DNA of 11,935 bases from Hydnum rufescens UP504 (Eukaryota > Basidiomycota > Agaricomycetes > Cantharellales > Hydnaceae): assembly GCA_014904985.1 (NCBI GenBank), contig MU129080.1, positions 1-11,935 of the forward strand, written 5' to 3'. The notes beneath the pieces were generated by a model. The model was given only the letters and a program-made list of their open reading frames with translations. It had not been told where the DNA came from and did not search any database. Below, in pieces: positions 6,268 through 11,935 of this stretch (position 1 is the first letter of the stretch; each line of letters opens with the position of its first letter). A program made the position numbers and the translations under genes.

Positions 6268-8673
6268 AAGACTCCCTTTGAAGCCTTCTATGGTCCGAAA
6301 CCCTCTGTCTCCCACCTGTGTGTCTTTGGGTGCAGGGCCTATGCCCATGTACAGAAAGACAAGCGCACTTCCTTTCAGCCTAAGTCCAGGAAGTGCATAT
6401 TCCTTGGATACCCTGTTGACTATAAGGGCTGGAAGTGCTGGGATCCTACAACCAATGAGGTATTCATCTCGCGTGATGTGCACTTTGTGGAGACTGAGAT
6501 GCCTGGGGCAAAACACTTTCCACATTATCCAAAGTATGAGCCTCTGGCTGGAGTACAGCCAGGCTCAGTGGGAGAACCTGCTGGCACTCATCTTTCTCCT
6601 ACATCATCTTCCCCCTCAGTGCCATCTGTTGAGCCTGTCAGCACTCCATCTGATGACTCTGACTCTGAATCTGGCTCTAGTGCTGATCCTGAGGACCCTC
6701 CTGATTTATCTTCTTTTGCTCCTTCACCTTCTCCTGCTCCTCCTGTCTCCTATTCTCCTGCTCCTGACCCTGTACCTTCTCCATCTTCCTCTTCTCCTGC
6801 TCCTGGACCTGGACCTGATTCTGAAGCTACTGACACTCCTGAACCTCCCTCTGGCTCCTCTGAGACTGGTCCTCCTGGTGCTTCTAAGCCTTATGTTACT
6901 CGTTCTGGGCACTCCAGTCGTCCCATGCATGAATGGTGGGTGGTTCCTCACCCCTATCAGCATGCCAAAGAAAAGAGGAACACTAGGCAAAGTGCAAGGA
7001 CTCCAGAATCAACTCTTGAAGCTGACATTGCTGCTCTGGAGTCTGCTAATGCTGGTAGAGCTCTCTTCCACTCAGAACTGATTGAGTATGCCTTCCTCAC
7101 TTCTACCTCTGAGCCAAGGTCATACCATGAAGCCATGACTAGAGATGATGCTCAGCTATGGCATGTGGCCACTGAACAAGAGTACAATGCACTCCAGGAA
7201 CATGGGGCCTGGGAACTATGTGAGCTGCCTCCAGGGCACAAGGCAATTGGTTCTAGATGGGTCTACAAGGTCAAGCTGAACTCTGATGGCTCAGTGGAGC
7301 GATTGGTGGCTAAAGGCTTCTCCCAGAAGCCCCACCTTGATTACACAGAGACCTTTGCCCCTGTTGCCAAGTTTGCTTCCTTACGGACTGTGCTGGCTAT
7401 TGCTGCAGCTGAGGACATGGAGATTGACCACATGGACATCTCCACTGCATTCTTGAATGGTGACTTGGATGAGGAGATCTACATGGCTCAGCCAGAAGGC
7501 TTTGCTGCCCCAGGTCAGGAACACCTTGTCTGTCGCCTGAAGAAGTCCTTGTATGGACTTAAGCAGAGTCCAAGGCAGTGGTATATAAAGCTGCACTCTA
7601 CCTTTGTGAAGTTTGGTTTTTCAAGATGTGCTTCTGACCACTGTGTGTGGATCTGGGCTAAAGACAGTGTCAAGGTCATCATTCCAGCTTATGTGGATGA
7701 TTTGATCATTGCCTGTAAAAATGTCCCACTTCTAAAGTGCATTAAAGAGGAACTCAAGCTTGAGTACAAGGTCCATGACTTAGGTCCAGTTGCGTACACT
7801 CTAGGGATTGATATCATCAGAGACTGGGCTAACCGGAGGTTGTATCTCTCCCAGAGGAAGCACATTGTTGATGTCCTGGACTACTTCAATATGGCTGATG
7901 CCCGCCCTGTGTCTACTCCTCTGGCCAAGTCAAGTCCATTGACTAAAGAAGACTGCCCTAAGACTCCTGAGGACTTGGAGTACATGAAGTCTATTCCTTA
8001 TCTCTCAGCTGTAGGCAGTCTGATGTACCTTTCAGTTGGTACATGTGCAGACATCAGCTTTGCAGTGGGAGCTCTAAGTAGGTTTAATGCAAACCCAGGA
8101 CAGGCCCATTGGAAACAAGTTCCGCATGTGTTCAAGTACCTTGCTGGTACAAAGGACCTTATGCTTTGCTATGGTCCTGGACAAGACTCAACCTGCCTTC
8201 AGATTTATTCTGATGCAGACTATGCTGGAGATGTTGACTTGGCATGCTGTACTAGTGGGCATGCTGTCTTTATTGGCAAGTGCTTGGTGAACTGGAGCAG
8301 CAAGAGGCAATCTGTTGTAGCCAAGTCTACTACAGAAGCAGAATACATTGCTGCCAATGAGGCTGGCTCTGATGGAGTCTGGTTTTGGAATTTCATGTCT
8401 GAACTAGGATATCCTCCAGGTGGTGCAACCACTTTGTGGCTTGACAATCAGTCAGCTATCAGAGTTGGGAAGAACCCAGAGCACCATAGCCAAATGTGGT
8501 GTCTGCTGCCTAAGTACCATTGGCTTTGGGAACAGGTGGAGGACAAGGTATTTTCACTTGAATATGTTTCAACTTCTTTGATGAGGGCAGATGTTCTTAC
8601 AAAGCCCCTTGAGACAGTAGCCCATTCACGAGTACTTTCACTTCTTGGGCTTGTTTCTCACTCTGCTTTGTAA
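6268..8673 (+). CDS. copia Pol, integrase C-terminus/RT/RNase H, open but 5'-truncated
   Basis: An uninterrupted frame of 801 codons runs from the LTR junction to TAA at 8671-8673; its first in-frame Met is only at 6478, so no native start remains. Domains in order: integrase C-terminal part (KTPFEAFYG, KCIFLGYPVDYKGWKCWDP; residues 1-75), Ser/Pro-rich linker (about 110-205), pre-RT WWVVPHPYQ, RT (about 300-545, catalytic Asp in HMDISTAFLNGDL, YVDD at 7690-7701), and RNase H (about 645-750: YSDADYAGD, STTEAEY, DNQSAI). RT converts element RNA to cDNA and RNase H removes the RNA strand. A 12-bp in-frame deletion near 7301 removes four residues (YKAR) from the first conserved RT block. Near its end Arg codons present in element A are Gln and Trp (HSQMW for HSRMR). 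It is probably inactive but has no stop or shift. Confidence 0.92.
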   Translation, partial: KTPFEAFYGPKPSVSHLCVFGCRAYAHVQKDKRTSFQPKSRKCIFLGYPVDYKGWKCWDPTTNEVFISRDVHFVETEMPGAKHFPHYPKYEPLAGVQPGSVGEPAGTHLSPTSSSPSVPSVEPVSTPSDDSDSESGSSADPEDPPDLSSFAPSPSPAPPVSYSPAPDPVPSPSSSSPAPGPGPDSEATDTPEPPSGSSETGPPGASKPYVTRSGHSSRPMHEWWVVPHPYQHAKEKRNTRQSARTPESTLEADIAALESANAGRALFHSELIEYAFLTSTSEPRSYHEAMTRDDAQLWHVATEQEYNALQEHGAWELCELPPGHKAIGSRWVYKVKLNSDGSVERLVAKGFSQKPHLDYTETFAPVAKFASLRTVLAIAAAEDMEIDHMDISTAFLNGDLDEEIYMAQPEGFAAPGQEHLVCRLKKSLYGLKQSPRQWYIKLHSTFVKFGFSRCASDHCVWIWAKDSVKVIIPAYVDDLIIACKNVPLLKCIKEELKLEYKVHDLGPVAYTLGIDIIRDWANRRLYLSQRKHIVDVLDYFNMADARPVSTPLAKSSPLTKEDCPKTPEDLEYMKSIPYLSAVGSLMYLSVGTCADISFAVGALSRFNANPGQAHWKQVPHVFKYLAGTKDLMLCYGPGQDSTCLQIYSDADYAGDVDLACCTSGHAVFIGKCLVNWSSKRQSVVAKSTTEAEYIAANEAGSDGVWFWNFMSELGYPPGGATTLWLDNQSAIRVGKNPEHHSQMWCLLPKYHWLWEQVEDKVFSLEYVSTSLMRADVLTKPLETVAHSRVLSLLGLVSHSAL

Positions 8674-8681
8674 AGTGGGAG
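8672..8681 (+). promoter_or_regulatory. Polypurine tract of second element
   Basis: AAAGTGGGAG is identical to the tract of element A. It overlaps the pol stop codon and directly precedes the LTR starting at 8682. Confidence 0.85.
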
Positions 8682-8857
8682 TGTTGAAGTTGTGCCCTTG
8701 TATTAGTTGTTTTGTGCTATTCTTTGTTTTGCTTCCTGTTTATGGTTGTTGTGATGGAGGCTATGGCTTAACTCTTGCTACATCAAGACTTAAGCCAATC
8801 CACCTCAGTTCCACTCTGGGTGTCTGTGTAGGCCTTTCCCATTCCTCCACTTGAACA
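8682..8857 (+). repeat. 3' LTR, B-type short form
   Basis: This 176-bp LTR runs from TGTTGAAGTTGTGCCC to CCACTTGAACA. It carries one copy of the internal 39-bp unit, where the solo LTR at 2684-2920 has two. It is clearly diverged from the A-type LTRs, with mismatches spread mainly over its left and right thirds, although the pol genes just upstream are nearly identical. Confidence 0.9.
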
Positions 8858-9136
8858 CTATGCTGGGGATGTTGAGCATGCTGTCTTTATTGGCAAGTGC
8901 TTGGTAAACTGGAGCAGTAAGAGGCAATCTGTTGTAGCCAAGTCTACTACAGAAGCAGAGTACATTGCTGCCAATGAGGCTGGCTCTGATGGAGTCTTGT
9001 TTTGGAATTTCATGTCTGAACTGGGGTATCCTCCTTGTGGTGCAACAACTTTGTGGCTTGACAATTAGTCAGCTATCAGAGTTGGGAAGAACCCAGAGCA
9101 TCATAGCTGAATGCAGCATCTGCTACCTAAGTACCA
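8858..9136 (+). pseudogene. N-terminal half of a copia RNase H domain (relic)
   Basis: Codons from YAGDV through HAVFIGKCLVNWSSKRQ, STTEAEYIAANEA and LGYPP to LLPKY match RNase H of the other elements. Compared with them a 21-bp in-frame deletion follows GDV. TAG at 9066-9068 replaces the Gln of DNQSA, and TGA at 9108-9110 replaces an Arg CGA. The match stops at 9136, just after the codons for LPKY, and the next codons of the domain reappear on the minus strand at 10207. The left end was cut by the B-type LTR ending at 8857. Confidence 0.87.
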
Positions 9137-9326
9137 GACATACCTGGAGTTTGGAGGAGTCAAACTAAGGGACTGCCTCCAGAGCTCCAAGGTATATAAG
9201 GGGCATCTGGTCTGAGATCACCAGATGCCATACATGGTGCTAACCAAAAAAGGGAATAGGGGCAAATAACAAACATGTGAATCAGGGAAGAGAAATATCA
9301 AATGGGATACCTGCCAAATTTCAACA
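9137..9326 (-). repeat. D-type LTR, 5' 190 bp (broken at 9137)
   Basis: Reading the minus strand, an LTR begins TGTTGAAATTTGGCAGG directly after a polypurine tract and runs to the break at 9137. Part of it recurs at 10856-10959 (the segment with ATTTGCCCCTATTCCC and TTGGTTAGCACC), which shows it is repetitive. A TATATA stretch lies at about 9194-9199. A 26-bp block at about 9145-9170 is repeated, inverted, at about 10238-10263. I infer that 10208-10305 holds the rest of this LTR, displaced by an inversion. Confidence 0.7.
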
Positions 9327-9336
9327 CTCCCACTTT
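9327..9336 (-). promoter_or_regulatory. Polypurine tract of D-type element
   Basis: The minus strand reads AAAGTGGGAG directly before the D-type LTR, the same tract as in the A and B elements. It overlaps the TAA that ends the D-type pol frame. Confidence 0.82.
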
Positions 9337-9868
9337 ATTTGCCTCCTAGCCTAACCAACCCCAATCTCTTGCAGCATTCCTCATGCTTCACTTGAACTAA
9401 GCCCTTTGTGAAGATGTCTGCTGTCATCTCTGTAGTAGGAACATATTCAAGTTGAATAGTCCCCAGCTCCACTTGGTCACGAATCCAGTGATAGGACAGG
9501 AGAAGGTGTTTCATTCATCCATGGTGCTCTGGATTTCTAGCAACAGCAATTGCAGATTGGTTGTCAGCATAGATGGTTGTTGGCCCAGTTGGGGGGTAAC
9601 CAAGCTCTTGGAGGAATTGCCTCAGCCAGATGGCCTCAGCTCCTGCATGGTTTGAGGCAATGTATTCAGCCTGTGTAGTTGACCAGGCAACCACTGTTTG
9701 CCTTTTGCTGCTCCAATTAACACAGCTGGACCCAATGAAAAATGCATAGCCATTTGTAGAATGCCCCCTGTCCACATCCCCACCATGGTCTGCATCTGAG
9801 TACCCAGTGAGCTGGGACCCAAAGGAAGAGGGACCATATTCCAAGGCAAGATCTGAGGTGCCACAAAG
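9335..9868 (-). pseudogene. RNase H end of a D-type copia pol (relic)
   Basis: The minus strand encodes a copia RNase H distinct from the A/B type: YSDADHGGD, NWSSKRQTVVAWSTTQAEYIAS, LGYPPTGPTT, YADNQSAIAVARNPEHHG. All the acidic catalytic residues can be seen. TGA at 9515-9517 interrupts where relatives have an Arg codon. The same frame then continues open through MKHLLLSYHW, LEYVPT and ADIFTKGL to TAA at 9335-9337. The upstream end is cut at 9868 by an A-type LTR. One nonsense codon is thus the only visible lesion in the 177-codon stretch. It is a genuinely different subfamily, not a decayed copy of A. Confidence 0.87.
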
Positions 9869-10046
9869 TGTTCAAGTGGATTAATGGAACAGGCCTATAA
9901 GTAACCCAGAGTGGAACTGGAGTGGATAGGCTTAAGTCTTGATGAAGCAAGAGTTAAGCCACATCCACCTCCACATCAACAATCATAAACAGCAAATCAA
10001 AACAAAACAAGTATAAAACAAGTAACATGAGGGCATAACTTCAACA
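9869..10046 (-). repeat. 3' LTR, A-type short form
   Basis: This 178-bp minus-strand LTR matches the A-type LTRs closely, but has a single 39-bp unit and so is exactly 60 bp shorter. It is preceded (minus strand) by the purine tract at 10047-10056 and RNase H codons, so it is a 3' LTR. It is inserted in the D-type RNase H at 9868. Confidence 0.92.
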
Positions 10047-10056
10047 CTCCCACTTT
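10047..10056 (-). promoter_or_regulatory. Polypurine tract before the short A-type LTR
   Basis: The minus strand reads AAAGTGGGAG, contiguous with the LTR that starts at 10046. It overlaps the stop codon of the pol fragment. Confidence 0.85.
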
Positions 10057-10207
10057 ACAAAGCAGAGTGAGAAACAAGCCCAAGAAGTGAAAGCACTCAT
10101 GAATGGGCTACTGTCTCAAGGGCTTTGTAAGAACATCTGCCCTCATCAAAGATGTAGAAACATATTCAAGTGAAAATACCTTGTCCTCCACCTGTTCCCG
10201 AAGCCAG
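10055..10207 (-). pseudogene. C-terminal half of a copia RNase H domain (relic)
   Basis: The minus strand begins abruptly with the codons for WL-REQVEDKVFSLEYVSTSLMRADVLTKP and runs to TAA at 10055-10057. One C is missing from the CCCC run at about 10120-10122 compared with the other copies, so the frame is broken. Its first codons are exactly those that follow the last codons of the plus-strand fragment ending at 9136. Confidence 0.87.
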
Positions 10208-10305
10208 TCTTTTCTTGTCACTCATGTAGATATCTTCATTCTTAGTTTGACTCCTCTGAACTCCAGATATCACCCTTCATGTGATTCTGCTGTAGACCTT
10301 TCTCA
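10208..10305 (+). repeat. Probable right end of the D-type LTR
   Basis: This 98-bp stretch lies between RNase H and leader sequence and is not coding. It contains CTTAGTTTGACTCCTC and the following bases in plus orientation (10238-10263), a near-perfect inverted match to 9145-9170 inside the D LTR. It ends TCTCA at 10305 next to leader sequence, which could be the CA terminus of an LTR. Assignment to D rests on this repeat and on the inversion model. Confidence 0.5.
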
Positions 10306-10651
10306 AAATATGGGACAAATTGGATGAGAGGATGATGAGATATTCACAATTTCAGGAATGAGGTAGGAGGAGCAGGTGACCACAGTAGTGATGACAAGAC
10401 AACCAGTGGACCAAGTTGCCTGAAGATTTGCTGGAATGTAGGGGGCATATGGGTGAGGCTGTGTGCAAAAAGAGCAATGAATGGCCATGAATTGAGGGAG
10501 ATATAAGTGATTGATGGAATGAGGAAAAGCAGCCAAAGAAGGTTGAATATCTCAAGAACCACTGGGTGGAATCAGCTGAAAATTGGTGTGGCCAGCAGGT
10601 ATGATGTGTAGAAGGTGTGTGCACAGTTTCAGGATGATTGGACCTAGGCCT
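10306..10651 (-). other. Leader of a B-type copia element, CpG-depleted
   Basis: On the minus strand this is a diverged but collinear copy of the element A leader from just after the primer site to about 1145, including matching landmarks such as CCAGGCCTAG, CCAGTGGTTCT, GCCCCCTACAT and CATCATC. Almost every CpG of the A copy is TpG or CpA here. No gag follows; the match ends at about 10306. Short open frames across it are not protein-like. Confidence 0.82.
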
Positions 10652-10671
10652 GGGGTAATGGGCCCATAACC
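10652..10671 (-). promoter_or_regulatory. Primer binding site of the B-type element
   Basis: The minus strand reads GGTTATGGGCCCATTACCCC directly after the LTR. The first 14 bases equal those at 779-792 and are complementary to the anticodon stem-loop of initiator tRNA-Met. Confidence 0.72.
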
Positions 10672-10852
10672 TGTTCAAGTGGAGGCATGGGAAAGGCCTA
10701 CACAGTGACCCAGTGTGGAACTGAGGTGGATTGGCTTAAGTCTTGATGTTGCAAGAGTTAAGCCATATCCACCTCCATCACAACAACCATAAACAGGAAG
10801 CAAAACCAAGAATAGCACAAAACAACTAATACAAGGGCACAACTTCAATACA
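10672..10852 (-). repeat. 5' LTR, B-type short form
   Basis: This minus-strand LTR is about 181 bp, ends CCACTTGAACA, and is followed by a primer site, so it is a 5' LTR. Its start reads TGTATTGAAG rather than TGTTGAAG, a two-base difference. It carries one 39-bp unit and otherwise matches 8682-8857 closely. Confidence 0.87.
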
Positions 10853-10855
10853 TAG

Positions 10856-10959
10856 GTGGTGCTAACCAAAAAGGGAATAGGGGCAAATAACAAATATGTG
10901 AATCAGGGAAGAGAAATATGAAATGGGATACCCATCACATCCCAACCCTAACTTCAACA
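10856..10959 (-). repeat. D-type LTR fragment (start of LTR)
   Basis: The minus strand starts TGTTGAAGTTAGGG at 10959 and, after a short unmatched stretch, follows the D LTR at 9225-9315 (GGTATCCCATTT, ATATTTCTCTTCCCTGATTC, ATTTGCCCCTATTCCC, GGTTAGCACC). It is cut at about 10855 by the B-type LTR. No matching target duplication can be paired with it. Confidence 0.72.
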
Positions 10960-11682
10960 AAACATGGGTGTAAAATTCCAGGATTTGGCAAAAAAAAAAC
11001 AAGGCCTAAACATGGATGCCAGTTCCAGTATTGGTTCCTCATGTGATGGAGGAACATAGATGTTGAATTCCAGCAGGGTGGGAGCAAAGGGTTGTGGATT
11101 AGGTGTAGCAGTGGCTCTGGGTGTTAGAGGGAGCTTTGGGTTCAATTCTTGCATATCACTGGTTTTGGACTATTTGTTGTGGGTTGAGAACCACCCTTGT
11201 TTGTTAGATCTAAATGAGATATTGCGATCAACGAGGAATAGGGGTGAAAATCAACTTGAAGGGGATGAAACTGAGGGAGGAGAGGAGAGGCTTTCTGAGC
11301 AATTTTCAAGGGTCTGGAGCAGTTCTGGGGGTTGGGAGGCGCCCAGGAGTGCCTGGAACAATTTCGGGGGATTGGGAGCTGGCTAGGGGCCGAATTCAAG
11401 TATTTTAGGTGTTTCCGACCAACCGAGGCAACAAATTCACGTATTTTGGAGCGAATGAGCTAAAATTCGGGTGTTCTTGAAGGAGATCCCGGATGGGCCG
11501 GATACCGGTTCACCTAGAGCTCGCGGGGGTCCTCCAATAGTAGCATTTCCGCACTTCTATGAAATCTGGTGTAATATTGAGCTAGCTTGCGGTCCAGTGA
11601 CGTAAGAACCAAAACTACGCTACACTACATTCTTACATTGAACTTATAGCTGCTGAAAGATACAAACCCAACGGAGAATCGC
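10960..11682. other. Unassigned sequence between transposon cluster and Lon gene
   Basis: I recognise no gene, LTR or RNA here. 10960-11390 is CpG-poor and has a poly-A run of nine at about 10991-10999. Minus-strand open frames at 11142-11399 and 10954-11154 show no family motif and are probably chance. From about 11390 CpG becomes frequent and the sequence looks like ordinary genomic DNA. 11600-11682 is probably the 3' untranslated region of the Lon-like gene on the minus strand, with TGTA-rich sequence but no clear AATAAA. Confidence 0.45.
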
Positions 11683-11935
11683 CTACAGTCTCGATTCCGC
11701 AATGAAGCCGGTATTGCCATCCCTCCATGACAATACGCCGGGTCCAAACGCCGCATCCAGAGCTTCTCGAACAGTATTGACGAACACAATATCAATCTCG
11801 TGCCGCAGGGGATGTGACCCGAGCTCGTGTTCCACATGCTTTTGGTTCCGCCGGGGAAGAATCACCTTAGTGATACCTGCACGGTGAAGCCCCCGAGGAC
11901 CTTCTCTTTGACCTCGCACCGATGGGTGTGAACGA
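11683..11935 (-). pseudogene. C-terminal end of a peroxisomal-type Lon protease (5' end outside window; frame breaks)
   Basis: The minus-strand frame ending at TAG 11683-11685 reads HRAGITKVILPRRN, then IDIVFVNTVREALDAAFG and finally AESRL. This matches the end of the Lon proteolytic domain: the helix after the catalytic Lys motif, the ILP strand, and the V-REALDAAFG tail. Just upstream, in other frames, PIG and VKEKVLG can be read; the first Lys of KEK is the Lon catalytic lysine by family knowledge. Lon is an ATP-dependent Ser-Lys protease. The C-terminal SRL is a type 1 peroxisomal targeting signal, as in peroxisomal Lon, and mitochondrial Lon lacks it. Two frame changes within the last 60 bp (near 11890 and 11912) suggest a pseudogene or assembly errors. 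CpG is abundant, unlike the transposons. The call as Lon is strong; functional state is uncertain. Confidence 0.75.

Larger units (their letters stand above)
6268..8857 (+). mobile_element. 3' part of copia element with B-type 3' LTR
   Basis: This fragment begins inside integrase where element A's LTR ends and runs through RT, RNase H, purine tract and a B-type LTR. Its 5' half (LTR, gag, protease, most of integrase) is not in the window upstream of element A, where a different and overlapping integrase fragment is found. The coding part is nearly the same as element A's, but the LTR is of the more distant B type. Its right end (8857) abuts RNase H codons of yet another copy; CTATG at 8858-8862 would be one half of its target duplication. 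Confidence 0.87.

Noticed and set aside
9869..10852. A compact non-autonomous element with a B-type 5' LTR and an A-type 3' LTR on the minus strand
   Set aside because: The LTRs are of different types, no target duplication matches, and the pol and LTR fragments between them fit the inversion model better.
11142..11399. Minus-strand 85-codon frame as a host gene
   Set aside because: It is Pro/Ser/Asn-rich with no motif, in a transition zone of composition; nothing supports it beyond being open.
1..11935. A novel multi-gene defence, biosynthetic or regulatory system
   Set aside because: Every coding stretch with family signal is copia gag/pol or the Lon end; no other gene set is visible.

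Overview
The window is almost entirely a nest of Ty1/copia (Pseudoviridae-type) LTR retrotransposons from a eukaryotic, probably fungal genome. At the extreme right end lies the end of a host gene encoding a peroxisomal-type Lon protease. I favour a basidiomycete for three reasons: small copia LTRs with a primer site matching the internal part of initiator tRNA-Met, strong CpG-to-TpG/CpA decay limited to the transposon sequence, and a Lon C-terminus ending in the PTS1 tripeptide SRL. The phylum is inference; fungal copia elements inside a CpG-methylating genome is the firmer statement.

Layout. 1-509 is a decayed integrase fragment. 541-6267 is a nearly complete copia element ('A'): 238-bp LTRs, half-tRNA-type primer site, gag with CCHC knuckle, protease, integrase, RT and RNase H. 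Its gag-to-integrase half has many frameshifts, while its RT/RNase H half has only a few. A solo LTR of a related subfamily ('B'), flanked by the 5-bp duplication GGAGC, sits inside it at 2684-2920. 6268-8857 is the 3' part of a second element: an open 801-codon integrase/RT/RNase H frame followed by a B-type LTR. 8858-9136 is half an RNase H domain. 9137-10207 holds, on the minus strand, part of a third LTR type ('D'), a D-type RNase H relic, an A-type LTR, and the other half of an RNase H domain. 10208-10305 looks like the missing end of the D LTR in plus orientation. 10306-10852 is a B-type leader, primer site and LTR on the minus strand, and 10856-10959 is another piece of D LTR. 10960-11682 has no gene I recognise and becomes CpG-rich from about 11390. 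11683-11935 is the 3' end of the Lon-like gene, minus strand.

The most telling structural signal is that both the split RNase H and the split D LTR become contiguous if 9137-10207 is turned round, so a roughly 1.07-kb inversion is likely. Other points: a 39-bp direct repeat inside the LTRs that is present or absent in both subfamilies; LTRs more diverged than the coding regions they flank; and loss of nearly every CpG in one copy of a leader sequence that still keeps them in the other copy.

I see no CRISPR array, tRNA, rRNA or bacterial-type operon, and no previously undescribed multi-gene system. The novelty here is in the architecture and decay of the retrotransposon cluster.
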